DNA from: DASTPP01 sp035762175
Lineage (GTDB): Bacteria > Myxococcota_A > Polyangia > Polyangiales > Polyangiaceae
DNA: 64,000 bases
Reading direction: 5' to 3'
NCBI GenBank assembly: GCA_035762175.1
Contig: DASTPP010000071.1
Span: 16,560 to 80,559 of the forward strand
The notes beneath the pieces are model-generated. The model ran no database searches and was not told the DNA's origin. It worked only from the letters and a program-made list of their open reading frames with translations. The translations under genes and the position numbers were made by a program. This document shows positions 34,901 to 43,476 of this stretch, one piece after another (position 1 is the first letter of the stretch; the number at the start of each line of letters is the position of its first letter).

Positions 34901-37849
34901 CGCGTCGTACGTGAACGAAGTGATCTCGCCGGCGTAGCCCGTGACCGAGAGCAGGTTGCCGAAGGCCGGGTCGGTGACGGCGCGCTCGACGAGCGTGTAC
35001 CCCGCGAGCTTGACGGCCTCGCTCACGAGGGTCGTACGGTCGACGGGGCTCCACTCGAAGAGGCGGCCGCCGCCGCGCGCGTCGCGCGTCTCGACGGGCT
35101 GGCCGTCGGCGTTGTACGCGGTCGCGACCTCGAGCTCGAAGTCGCCCTCGCCGGGGCCGACCCACACGTCGCGGCGGCTCGCGTTGCCGCGCACGACGCG
35201 GCCGAGCGGCAGGCCGACGAAGGGCTCGCCGTCGTAGTAGGTGCGCTTGAGCGAATGCCGCTTGCCCGCCGCGTCGACCAGCTCTTCGGTCGCGGGTCGG
35301 CCGAGCACCCACTCATCGATGTCTTGGGCGTAGGTGCGGTAGGTGAGCGCCTCGTCGTGGCCGGCGAGCTTGTCGTCGCCGGCCACCTCGCCCCAGCGTA
35401 GCTCGGCGGTGACGTTGCCGTAGGCGTCGCACTGCCACTCGGTGAGCGTGACGCGGGCCTCGCTCGCGGGGCGGCCCTCGAGCGTCTCGACGCGCTCGGC
35501 GGCCCTGCAGGGGTAGTCGACGGGGCGGCCGGGCGGGGCGTTCGCCACGGGCACCGGCCGGTACGTCAGGCTCGAGCGAGAGAAGACGGTACCGCTTGCG
35601 TCGCGCCGTTCGCTCGTCAAGGGCGAGCCGCGCAGCGCCCGGTGCGTGAGGCCGGCGTCGAAAGTGTTCGCCGTCACGAGCGTCGGCGTCCACGCGTCGC
35701 CGACCTCGGTCTCGGTGCCGCCGCCGAAGCCGGCGAAGGTGCGTTCGGGCGCGTCCCACGTGCCGTCGCGGTAGTCGTAACGCACCTCGAGCGACGGGTC
35801 GCCGAGCGAGTCGTCGACGAGCACGCGCTTGACGACGGGCATCGCCACGTTCATGCGCGTCGCCCAGGGGGTGCCCGCCGCCTTCGCGGCCGCCGCGTCG
35901 AGGGCGGCGGGGGCGTACTCGATGCGGGTCACTTTGCCGAGGCCGTTGTCGATGCGCGCGAGCAAGCCCCCGCGCCCCTCGGGGAAGAGCTCGAGGTAGC
36001 GCCACGCGCCAGACGCCCCGCCACTGACGTCGACCCAGACGATGTCGGTCGTGCCCGAGCCGTTCATATCGACGAAGCGCACTGCCGTCGTCGGAAGCCG
36101 TTCGGGAACGCCCCCGATGACGACGGGGTCGTCGAACGCGCCCTCGCCGCGCGCGAGGGCCGCTTCGACCACGTTGACGCCGACGTGCACGAGGTCGACC
36201 CAGCCGTCGCCGTCGAGATCGTGGAGCTGCCACGGGCTCGAGGGGTCGAAGGCTGGCACGTTCGACGCGCCCTGGGCCGGCTCGAACTCGCCGCGGCCCC
36301 GGCCGAGCCAGTAGGTGAGCGCCCCCGGCCGCAGGTAGCAGAGGTCTTGGACGCGGTCGCCGTTGACGTCGCAGAGCGAGGTCTGCCCATCGGAGAAGCG
36401 CAGCGGCTGGTTCGGGTCGACCTGGCCGACGAGCACGGGCTCGGCCCAGTCGCGGCCGCCGAGGTTGTAGCCGATGGCGAGGCCCGCGGCGGTCGAGACG
36501 ACGACGTCGGCCCGGCGGTCGCCATCGATGTCGGCGAGGCGCACGTCGGGGTCTTCGAACGAGACGTTGAGCGCCCGCGGTAGCACGACCGGCGGGGCGA
36601 AGTGGGTCGCGTCTTTGCCCGGAAAGTAGCGGAACGAGTCGGTGCCGCTCTTGGCGAGCAGGTCGACCGCGCCGTCGCCGTCGACGTCGGCGAGCTGCAC
36701 GCCCGCCGACGCGAGGCCGACCGAGGGGCTCTCGGTGGGGGCCCACGCGCGAGCGGGCTCCCACGAGCGGCCGTCGCGGTTGACGTACGAGCGGTACTGC
36801 CCGGGCTCGGTCACAAGAAGGTCAGGCAGGCCGTCGCCGTCGAGGTCGACCAGATCGTTGCCCGGTTCGCCCGGCGAGCGGCCCGGGGGCGCCGCCATCG
36901 TCACCGCCGACGCCGCGGCCTCGAGGCGCAACCCCGTGTAGGCGAACGAGAGCGGCGGCGCCTCGGTCACGCCGTCGCGCCCGGTCATGACGATGCGTTC
37001 GAGCCGCGAGCGCCCCGCCGGGGCGTAGCCGAGCGCGTAGCGTCGCACGAGCGCGCCGCCGTGCCGCACCTCGACCGCTGCTAGCCGGCGGCGAAGCGTC
37101 TGCCGAATACCGACCGAAAAGCGAACGACGGGGTCGGGCCGCGCCTCGTAGTGAAAGACCGCCTCGTTGCGGGCCGAGGGGTCGACGTCGTTCCACACGA
37201 CGCGCGTGAGCAGGGCGTGGCCGTCGCTCACGTCCCACTCGTAGTGAACCGAGTGGCCGTAGAGGTCGACCTTTTCTTTCAGCAAGAGGGCCGCTGCATG
37301 GCCGCTCTCAGCTTCTTCGTAGGCGGCCGAGCCGCCGAAGCGGTAGGTCGTGCCGGCCTTGTCGCGCGCCTCCCACGAGGGGCCCGAGCGCGTCACCCGA
37401 ACGAACGCGCCGGTCTCATACTCAGGCCGGTAGACGCCGGGGGTGATCTCGAGCAGGTCGCAGGGCACGCCGATGCCGGCGAGCTCGAAGGCGTCGCTCG
37501 CGTCGAAGCGGGGCAGGCCGTTCTCGGTGCGCCGCTGCACCTTCGGCACGCCGCCGAGCCGCCAGCCGAGGCCGAGCTCGGAGACGCCGCCGCCCGAGTC
37601 GTAGTCGAAGCTGAGCGCCGGCCCGAAGCCGTTCGCCGCGGGCGGCAGCGCGAGATCGAGCCCGTAGCCGGCGGTGCCCGAGGCGAGCGACGGGGTGAAG
37701 GTGCGGCCGAGCCCCTCGATCGAGCCGGGGCCCTTCGGCAGGCTGATGCGCGTCGGGTCGGTGCCGCCGGCGGCGGCGGGCGGCGCGATCGAGGTGGCGC
37801 CTGCGGCGGCCGTGAGCGCGGCGACGACCGCCCTGAACCTACGAAGCAT
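31919..37849 (-). CDS. Tc-toxin B/C-like SpvB-RHS protein
   Basis: A 1976-residue protein. A cleavable signal (MLRRFRAVVAALTAAAGA, then PPAAAGG) is followed by a SpvB domain (ISLPKGPGSIEGLG, GLDLALPPAANGFGPALSFD), FG-GAP repeats (VDLDGDGLPDLL, LADIDGDRRADVV, VNGDRVQDL-type), the TcdB middle region (DLDGDGWVDLVHVGVN, FVDMNGSGTTDIVWVD) and RHS YD repeats. The RHS core (DRATGIDVIGKRALALELG, ending NPLRFVDPSG) is preceded, unusually, by two hydrophobic stretches around VWLVALARQAST and AALVVLATGCCC. A variable ~190-residue C-terminus follows (ICIDTFIASKRLGDSLW, GFGDNRTFAPN, LHDGYPSYEIYSY). SpvB-TcdB plus RHS in one chain corresponds to a TcB-TcC fusion. The TcA-like gene is 78 bases upstream. Confidence 0.85.
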   Translation of the reverse strand: MLRRFRAVVAALTAAAGATSIAPPAAAGGTDPTRISLPKGPGSIEGLGRTFTPSLASGTAGYGLDLALPPAANGFGPALSFDYDSGGGVSELGLGWRLGGVPKVQRRTENGLPRFDASDAFELAGIGVPCDLLEITPGVYRPEYETGAFVRVTRSGPSWEARDKAGTTYRFGGSAAYEEAESGHAAALLLKEKVDLYGHSVHYEWDVSDGHALLTRVVWNDVDPSARNEAVFHYEARPDPVVRFSVGIRQTLRRRLAAVEVRHGGALVRRYALGYAPAGRSRLERIVMTGRDGVTEAPPLSFAYTGLRLEAAASAVTMAAPPGRSPGEPGNDLVDLDGDGLPDLLVTEPGQYRSYVNRDGRSWEPARAWAPTESPSVGLASAGVQLADVDGDGAVDLLAKSGTDSFRYFPGKDATHFAPPVVLPRALNVSFEDPDVRLADIDGDRRADVVVSTAAGLAIGYNLGGRDWAEPVLVGQVDPNQPLRFSDGQTSLCDVNGDRVQDLCYLRPGALTYWLGRGRGEFEPAQGASNVPAFDPSSPWQLHDLDGDGWVDLVHVGVNVVEAALARGEGAFDDPVVIGGVPERLPTTAVRFVDMNGSGTTDIVWVDVSGGASGAWRYLELFPEGRGGLLARIDNGLGKVTRIEYAPAALDAAAAKAAGTPWATRMNVAMPVVKRVLVDDSLGDPSLEVRYDYRDGTWDAPERTFAGFGGGTETEVGDAWTPTLVTANTFDAGLTHRALRGSPLTSERRDASGTVFSRSSLTYRPVPVANAPPGRPVDYPCRAAERVETLEGRPASEARVTLTEWQCDAYGNVTAELRWGEVAGDDKLAGHDEALTYRTYAQDIDEWVLGRPATEELVDAAGKRHSLKRTYYDGEPFVGLPLGRVVRGNASRRDVWVGPGEGDFELEVATAYNADGQPVETRDARGGGRLFEWSPVDRTTLVSEAVKLAGYTLVERAVTDPAFGNLLSVTGYAGEITSFTYDALGRLTGIARPGDTDASPTVRYSYVQGSPLSRVITEARIHQGRDELERTEELYDGLGRKRGALTREGEGRWVLAGVSLLDARGNARRSLRSRFVGPAEHGAPPLLDEAPGSTIRRDALGRAVSTRSTMGLEDRTAYAPRATLTWDGAQNDPASPYEHTPVVKKTDGLGRAVETARTLGGVVFSQRAAYDAAGRLVTKIDPEGHASRYEYDGAGRRTLAADPDQGEHRFVYAAGDLVEHRRPDGSVRRWTYDLAGRERTQDWDGDGAPEVEKTWGDEPDAPATEWGAARLVRVRDPSGSVETEHDERGRVARSTRAIEGRTYVVESGYDDQDREDWHRFPDGSSITIHRNLRGQLAGYGEGALRIEYDGDGAEVERRYATGVVEQSHYDEDRRRDGYRVLAADGSPLIALRWDYDGAGNLTGARDERPGVDAIHDRSEVYLYDNFYRLTQARGAWGATRWAYSPSGNAVERTSTDPAQHAGPMTFGEGAGPHALTGLGGRHIAYDALGRMTGDGERTYRWTAVDRLAVVSLASGPSVESTYDAEGERRIRVERAGDGAQKRTHFVDAWSEVRDGKLVRYLVHGGRRVVRLSDTNGASAGAGPGPDDEPDVDYPVWLVALARQASTFALGMTLLWVLAFTQRRRLARWAPAAALVVLATGCCCDGGSEGAPPQGGSIETLSDDDTLLFTDRIGSLLEAASGKGSPLGSFAAHPFGPTRWDTAPEDKVYASGTRDRATGIDVIGKRALALELGVWASPDPEALRWPEQSLNGGFAAGNPYAYANDNPLRFVDPSGGCAVPADLKAGQVGICIDTFIASKRLGDSLWKNGLSYLGFGDNRTFAPNDSQSTFRSRTSLVVDFAKSERRIHNETVSGVSKVDFAPDLTGKAEASVGDETLDKQGNLTFSVSGKAINGHRLWHVPFSPSESIDFKFNLKVSRDGRVSVLPGSLHDGYPSYEIYSYTKGKDGDVNVGKVYQFRETTIDKLAEPMDVSPAEQR

Positions 37850-37927
37850 GGTCCGTTCCTCCCTGACCTTTCCAAACCGGGGCGCCGGCGTGGCGCCCCC
37901 GTGACCACGGCCGCGCTACCGCGCCGC

Positions 37928-40900
37928 TCAGAACCCGAGGCAACTGAGGTCGGGTTGCCAGGGGCTCGTGCGGCGGGCGAGCGCCTTGTGCGTGATGCGC
38001 AAGACGATATCGTCGACGCGCGTCAGATCGAGATCGGCGTTCGCCGGGGCGGCGGCGCCGCCGGGTATGGTCAGCGTCCACGTCGCCCGCGCCACCGACT
38101 GGCCGAAGAGCGCGGTGTTGGGCGCGCCCTTGCCGAAGGCGTTCACGCCGGCCTGCAAGACGGCGACGGCCGACGAGCTCTGCTCGCCGCCGAGCAGCCA
38201 GGGCTCGATGGCGTCCGAGTCGCAGGCGCGCACGAGGCTCGTGCCCGCGAGCGCGAGGTTGACCTGCGCCTCGTCGTCGCCGAGAAAGTCGCCGACGAGC
38301 TGCGCCTCGACCGAGGCGATGCGGTCGGAGCAGACGTCGGTCGACCAGAGCCCGTTGTCGGCGTCGAGCGTGGTGGCGAACGCGAGGCCGACGCCGCCCT
38401 TGCCGTCGAAGTTCTGGTTGCGCAAGAGGTGCTCGCGAAACTGCCGGCCCTCGCTCAGCTCTTCGCCCGTCACCTCGTCGACGCGGGGGCCGGTGACGCC
38501 GAGCGCCTTTCGCACCGAGACGGTGGTCACGTACTCTTGGGGCGAGCCGAAGGCGACGCGCCGCTGGTCGTGAACGCCCGTGAAGCAGTGCGAGAGCTGG
38601 CCGAGGGCGTAGGCGTTGTTGGCGTTGAGCACGGCGCCGTCGAGCGCGCCGAGCGACATGTTGAGCTCGAACTCGAGCGCCTTGCCGGCCAGGTAGAGCT
38701 GGGTCTGCGCGCCGGCGCGCAGGCGCAAGAGCTCGGTCGCGCGCTGGTCGCGGATCAGCCGGAAGCTCGGGTCGTTGGCGGGGTTCTTGCCGAGCACGGC
38801 CAAGACCCGGCCGCGCTCTTCGAGCAGGGCGCGGGCCTCGTCGAGGGCGTTGCGCTCGGCGATGCGCGCCTGCAGAAGTACGAGCGTCGCCTCGTGCGCC
38901 TCGACGGCGAGTTGGCTCATTTCGATGAGCAGTTGCTGCGCCCGAGCCATGGCCTGCACGAACTCGACGTCGGCCGAGACTCTGGAAGCCCTGAGTTGCT
39001 GGGCGAGCTGCAGGCCGTCTTTCGTGGTTTGCAGGCCGACCTTGACGCCCTCCATGACCCCGACCGTGACGCCCATGGCGACCGGCGCACCGGCATTGAA
39101 CAGCTGGGCGTTCGAGGCGACCTCCAGCGACCGCTGAACCGACGTCAGTATGCCCTGCGCCAACGACAGCGCGATGATGGCCGAGCCCGTGACGGCCTCG
39201 AACACGATCTGGTCATCGCGCATCCTCAAGACTTGGGCCGCCGTGAGCAATTCGAGCCGGTACGAGACGAAGCGAGCATTCACCCGGCGGTGGTGGTTCA
39301 AGAGCGCCTCGTGCGCGCGAGCGGCCTCCGCGCGGCGCAGGCCGAGATCGCCGGCCCCGTCGCCGCCGTTCCGGCCGCACACCTCCCAGTCGACGCCGCC
39401 GACCGAGGTGGGGTCGAAGGTGGGGCCGCAAATCTCGCGCAGCCGCCGGTCGAACTGGTTACGGATCGCGCTGAGCTCGGCCTGCAGCGTGTTGTTGTTC
39501 GCCTCGAACTGGCGGCCCGCCGCGAGCCAGCCCTCTTCGGCGCTCGCCTCGGCCTCGAGCGCGTTCTTCGCGAGACCGAGCATCTGCTCGAAGTTCGTCG
39601 GGCCCGCCTTGCCGAGGTCTTCGGGGCGGTAGACGAAAGGCACGAAGCCCTCGGGCACGCCGAGAATGGTGCCGTCCTGCACCAGGGCCGAGAAGCCGCG
39701 GTTGATGGGGCTCAGGGTGCCGCTGAACCGCGACATCAGGTTGGGCGGCACGCCTTGCCAGGCGCTGACGACGTGGCCGAGCGTGGCCGCCTCGAGGTAG
39801 GCGAGCACGGCGCGCTCTTGGGTCTTTTGCACGGCCGCCTGGGGCGCGCTCGACGTGAGCGCCGCGCTGATGCGGGCGCGCTCGGCGTCGACGGTCGAGA
39901 GGGTGTGAAAGAGCGAGGTGAGGTTTCTCGCGGCCGGGTAGCTCTCGAACACGGTCGAGGTGCTGCTCGGCACGTCGCGGCCGCGCGCGCCCTCTTCGGG
40001 CATGGCCCGGAGGGCCTCGACGACGTTCGGCTGCAGCAGCCAGAGCCCCACCGGGCGAATGGTCGCGAGCGCGTCGTCGTAGCGCCGCCCCTCTTCGACC
40101 AGCCCCTGGCGGAACGACGCCTCGAGCCCGAGCGTGATCTCGTCTTTTGCCACGAGTAGCGCCGGCGCGGCGAGGCGCGCGACGAGCTCAGAATAGAGCT
40201 GGCCCTTGGCCGCGGCGTCGGCGTTCGAGTTGCCCACCACGTCGAGCAGGCAGGCGTGGGGCGCGATGAGGCCGCAGCCCTTCGCGTCTTCGTCGGCGGC
40301 GTACTCGGCGTACGTCTTGACGCCGAACGCCGCCCGGCACCGGTCGGCCATGGTCTGGAAGGGCAGCGTCGTGCGGTCCGACAGGGCCATGTCGTCGTAG
40401 AGCGGCTTGAGCAGAAGGGCCGCGAGGCCGGGGGCGGCGGCGGCGAGGTTGCCGCGGCAGGCGGCGACGTCGCTCGGGGGCAGCAGCTCGCAGCCGTCGG
40501 CGGCGACCTGCGAGCAGTAGACCCCGCCCGCGCCCATCCAGCCGAAGGCGTCGCGCGGCGCCATGTAGTTGCCGACGACCACCTGGGGCACGCCGCTCGG
40601 CGGCTCGCGCACGGCGGTGAAGGCCGAGACGGGCCGGTCGGCCGTGTAGAGCAGCGAGACGCGCCCGGTGGCCCTGGCCGCCTGCGGGAAGACGCCGTGC
40701 ACGTCTTCGACGAAGGTGCCCTCGATCGTGCCGAGGCTGCCCGGCACGAGATCGAGGCGAATCTGGCGCAGCACCGGCCGCCCGAAGTAGTTGCGCTCGC
40801 CGGCGAACGCGGCCGGCAGCGATTGGTACACGGTCGCGTCGACCTTGCCGTCGGCCTTGGCGTAGCGCCCGACGCCCGTCGCGGCCGCCTTCGTGCCCGT

Positions 40901-41695
40901 GCCGCCGAGCGGCGGCGTCTCGGGGAAGAGCAGCGAGGCCGAGGGGTCGAAGCGCACCGAGACCTCGCCCGCGTTCTCGACGATCTCGACGCCGACGGCC
41001 GCGTCGCCGAGCGTGACGCCGCCGACCTCGTAGCGCATCGTGCCCTGGTAGTAGCCGGTGAGCCCGGGCTGCACGGGGGCGCTGACGCTGAGATCGCCGA
41101 GCGTGGTGAGAATGCGCACGCTGCCGGCGGTTCCTTTCGACTTCGCGCGCGTCGGGTCGACGGCGAGCTCGAGCGTCGTCGAGCCCGTGAACTCGCCGCG
41201 CAGCACGTCGGCGCGGAGGTGCGGGGCCGAGAGCTCGAGGCGGTAGCGCACGGGCTTCGGCGAGCTGCTCGTCAGCTTGAGCGCGAGCACGCGGTCGGTG
41301 GGCGCGAGCACGATCGAGGTCGGCTCGACCGCGATCGTGCCCGCGGGCTCGGCCGCCGGCACGGCCTGCCGCTCGGGCTCGTCGGGCGGCAGGCAGCGGC
41401 CGCGCGGCGAGCACACGAGCCCCTCGGCGCAGGCGCGCTCGACGTTGCAGTCTTGAATGCACTCGCCGAGGTCGCAGTACTGGCCGGCGGGACAGTCGGC
41501 GTTGAGCACGCAGGGCGGGCTCTCGACTGCGACGGGCGGCGGGGGTGGCGGCGAGCCCCCGGCCCCGCCGCCGGGCGCCCCGGCCGGGTCGTCGTCGCCG
41601 CAGCCGCTGCAGCCGGGCAGCGTCAGCAGCAGGGCGAACAAGGCGCAGCGGGTGGTGCGCGCGCGCGGGCCGAGAAAGGGTGTCGTGATAGCCAT
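37928..41695 (-). CDS. Shortened, lipid-anchored TcA-like toxin subunit
   Basis: About 1255 residues from ATG 41695, chosen for its lipoprotein signal (TRCALFALLLTLPGCSG). A Cys-rich segment (CVLNADCPAGQYCDLGECIQ, CNVERACAEGLVCSPRGRC) precedes a strand domain and a long helical region. The second half has a long coiled coil with a central hydrophobic hairpin (GSAIIALSLAQGILTS, AGAPVAMGVTVGVMEGVKVG), resembling the TcA pore. The C-terminus fits the TcB-binding end of TcA: EHLLRNQNFD then RIASVEAQLVGDF, ATWTLTIPGG, LTRVDDIVLRITHKA (compare S-W-L-LP...DV-LH-RYTA in TcA). Known TcA proteins are ~2500 residues and not lipid-anchored; receptor domains are largely missing. It lies between the MopE-motif lipoprotein and the TcB/C-like gene. 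Confidence 0.7.
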   Translation of the reverse strand: MAITTPFLGPRARTTRCALFALLLTLPGCSGCGDDDPAGAPGGGAGGSPPPPPPVAVESPPCVLNADCPAGQYCDLGECIQDCNVERACAEGLVCSPRGRCLPPDEPERQAVPAAEPAGTIAVEPTSIVLAPTDRVLALKLTSSSPKPVRYRLELSAPHLRADVLRGEFTGSTTLELAVDPTRAKSKGTAGSVRILTTLGDLSVSAPVQPGLTGYYQGTMRYEVGGVTLGDAAVGVEIVENAGEVSVRFDPSASLLFPETPPLGGTGTKAAATGVGRYAKADGKVDATVYQSLPAAFAGERNYFGRPVLRQIRLDLVPGSLGTIEGTFVEDVHGVFPQAARATGRVSLLYTADRPVSAFTAVREPPSGVPQVVVGNYMAPRDAFGWMGAGGVYCSQVAADGCELLPPSDVAACRGNLAAAAPGLAALLLKPLYDDMALSDRTTLPFQTMADRCRAAFGVKTYAEYAADEDAKGCGLIAPHACLLDVVGNSNADAAAKGQLYSELVARLAAPALLVAKDEITLGLEASFRQGLVEEGRRYDDALATIRPVGLWLLQPNVVEALRAMPEEGARGRDVPSSTSTVFESYPAARNLTSLFHTLSTVDAERARISAALTSSAPQAAVQKTQERAVLAYLEAATLGHVVSAWQGVPPNLMSRFSGTLSPINRGFSALVQDGTILGVPEGFVPFVYRPEDLGKAGPTNFEQMLGLAKNALEAEASAEEGWLAAGRQFEANNNTLQAELSAIRNQFDRRLREICGPTFDPTSVGGVDWEVCGRNGGDGAGDLGLRRAEAARAHEALLNHHRRVNARFVSYRLELLTAAQVLRMRDDQIVFEAVTGSAIIALSLAQGILTSVQRSLEVASNAQLFNAGAPVAMGVTVGVMEGVKVGLQTTKDGLQLAQQLRASRVSADVEFVQAMARAQQLLIEMSQLAVEAHEATLVLLQARIAERNALDEARALLEERGRVLAVLGKNPANDPSFRLIRDQRATELLRLRAGAQTQLYLAGKALEFELNMSLGALDGAVLNANNAYALGQLSHCFTGVHDQRRVAFGSPQEYVTTVSVRKALGVTGPRVDEVTGEELSEGRQFREHLLRNQNFDGKGGVGLAFATTLDADNGLWSTDVCSDRIASVEAQLVGDFLGDDEAQVNLALAGTSLVRACDSDAIEPWLLGGEQSSSAVAVLQAGVNAFGKGAPNTALFGQSVARATWTLTIPGGAAAPANADLDLTRVDDIVLRITHKALARRTSPWQPDLSCLGF

Positions 41696-41712
41696 GGCCT
41701 TGCCGTTCGCCC

Positions 41713-43242
41713 TCACCACACGCACGTCGCCGCCGGTGGGTCGTGGTTTTCGGCCTTCTGAATGGTCATGCCGCGCGTGCACCCGCAGAACGCGCAATGT
41801 CCCCACGAGTACTTGAAAGCGGCCAGCTGTGTGCCCGGCGGGCACCTCAGCTGAATCGTTGCGTGGCCCTTGAAATCCCAACCCGTGACGTCGCGCCCCC
41901 AGGCCTTGCTGCCGTCGGGGTTCAGGCAGCCTACCCAGTTGGCGACGTCGCCCCCCTCGGTGCACCCGGTCGCGCTCTGGTTGAGCACCACTTCGACGAA
42001 GAGGTCGTTGGAGGAGCCGTTGGTCGGGCTGTCGAGCGGGTAGGTGGCGCAGAGGCTGTTGTTGGCGCAGCTCGACTGGCCCCAGTTGAAGTACGCGCCC
42101 TGATGGGCCGACGTCCAGGTGCACGTGCTGTTCGCGTTGGACCAGCCGGGGGGGCAGTAATTCGAGCCACCAGCGCACTGGCCCGACCAATGGCCATTTC
42201 CCGCGCAGACTTCGGTGCCGTTCCCGCACCCCTGACTGTTCGTGCAATTCCTCGTCGTACCGGGCGCGCACTCCCAGCTAGGATCGTTGCAGGGGCAGGA
42301 GCCCGACCAGACGTTGTTGACGCAGGTCTCGGTGCCCGGGCAGCTGTTGCTTCCGGTGCACGCGCGCTGCTCACCGGTGGCGCACTGGCAAGCGCCCGGG
42401 TCGCTGGGGTTGCATTGCCCCCAGGTGCCGTTGGTGCACGTCTGCGTACCGGGGCATCCGAGCGGGCTCGTCGTGCACCCCTTGGGCGGCGAATTGAGGT
42501 TGCAGATGCATCCCTCGTCGGGCGTGTTGTTGCAGTCCCAGCTCTTACCGTCGCAGAGGGGGTTGTCCGGCTGCGGCGGCTTGGCCACCGCCGTGCAACC
42601 GGTCCAAGCCCCGGCCACGCAGGTGGAGAAGCCCTCGACCCGGCACATGTTGATCTCGGTGGCGCCTTCCGGTCGGACGCACGGCTGCTCTTGGTCGGGC
42701 GGGATGTCCTCGTCGGTGTTGCCGTCGCAGTCGTCGTCCTTGTTGTTGCAGCGCTCGGCGGCGTTCGGCTTGATCTCGGGGTCGCCGTCGTCGCAGTCGA
42801 GCCCCGCCTCGACCGGCACGCCGCCGAGCGACTGGCAGTGGGCGGACGCGACGCCGTCGGCGTCCGCGTCTTTCGCGAAGAAGGTGCAGCGGCCCGCGCC
42901 CACGTCGCACTTGGCCGTCGCGCAATTCGCCGGACTCGTCTCGGGCACCTGGCCGGCGCAGTCGGCGTCGCTCCGGCACCCCGCGCCCGGGCCGCCCGAG
43001 CCGCCGGCGCCGCCCGTGCCGCCGCTGCCGCCCGCGCCGCCGGTGCCGCCCCCGCCCGCCTTCGGCGCGCCGCCCGCGCCGCCGCCGTCGCCGGTGCCGC
43101 CGACGCCCGTCGACCCGGCGGACGCGCCCGCCGCCCCCTCGTCGGAGTCGTTCTCGCCCCCGCCGCAGTCGACGAGCGCGGCCACTGCCAGCGACGAGAG
43201 AATGATACCGAATGCAGTCCGCAGCCTTGGTCCGATGTTCAT
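41713..43242 (-). CDS. Cys-rich lipoprotein with MopE-type metal-binding motif
   Basis: About 509 residues from ATG 43242; the signal ends with lipobox ALVDC. Then come a Gly-rich linker (TGGAGGSGGTGGAGGSGG), a Cys-rich part and the calcium/copper-type motif DADADGVASAHCQS, GLDCDDGDPEIKPNAAERCN, NKDDDCDGNTDED, known from MopE-like and many myxobacterial surface proteins. Several EGF-like or thrombospondin-like Cys repeats follow (CPGTQTCTNGTWGQC, CPGTETCVNNVWSGSC, CGNGTEVCAGNGHWSGQC). The C-terminal ~150 residues (CPPGWSNANSTCTWTSAH, GHCAFCGCTRGMTIQ) may be a separate domain. The TcA-like gene begins 17 bases downstream, so they form an operon. It may recognise target surfaces; this is inference. 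Confidence 0.8.
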   Translation of the reverse strand: MNIGPRLRTAFGIILSSLAVAALVDCGGGENDSDEGAAGASAGSTGVGGTGDGGGAGGAPKAGGGGTGGAGGSGGTGGAGGSGGPGAGCRSDADCAGQVPETSPANCATAKCDVGAGRCTFFAKDADADGVASAHCQSLGGVPVEAGLDCDDGDPEIKPNAAERCNNKDDDCDGNTDEDIPPDQEQPCVRPEGATEINMCRVEGFSTCVAGAWTGCTAVAKPPQPDNPLCDGKSWDCNNTPDEGCICNLNSPPKGCTTSPLGCPGTQTCTNGTWGQCNPSDPGACQCATGEQRACTGSNSCPGTETCVNNVWSGSCPCNDPSWECAPGTTRNCTNSQGCGNGTEVCAGNGHWSGQCAGGSNYCPPGWSNANSTCTWTSAHQGAYFNWGQSSCANNSLCATYPLDSPTNGSSNDLFVEVVLNQSATGCTEGGDVANWVGCLNPDGSKAWGRDVTGWDFKGHATIQLRCPPGTQLAAFKYSWGHCAFCGCTRGMTIQKAENHDPPAATCVW

Positions 43243-43476
43243 GTTCCAGCCTCCATGCACTCTGGTTCTCGAGCGCCCTGCCGCGGCGGCCGGACGCGGT
43301 CTCGCCCGCCGCGAGGGCGCCCTGCCGCCATGCGCCTCGCCGCCCGAGCGCCCCCCTTCGCGTCCGGCGGGCGCGGCACCGGCGATTGCCAGCGCCGCGC
43401 CCGCGGCCGCCCCACGTCAATCGTCTCGCGTCGACGGGCGCCGGCGGCGAAACGCGCCCGGCGGCCGGCCGCGCCT

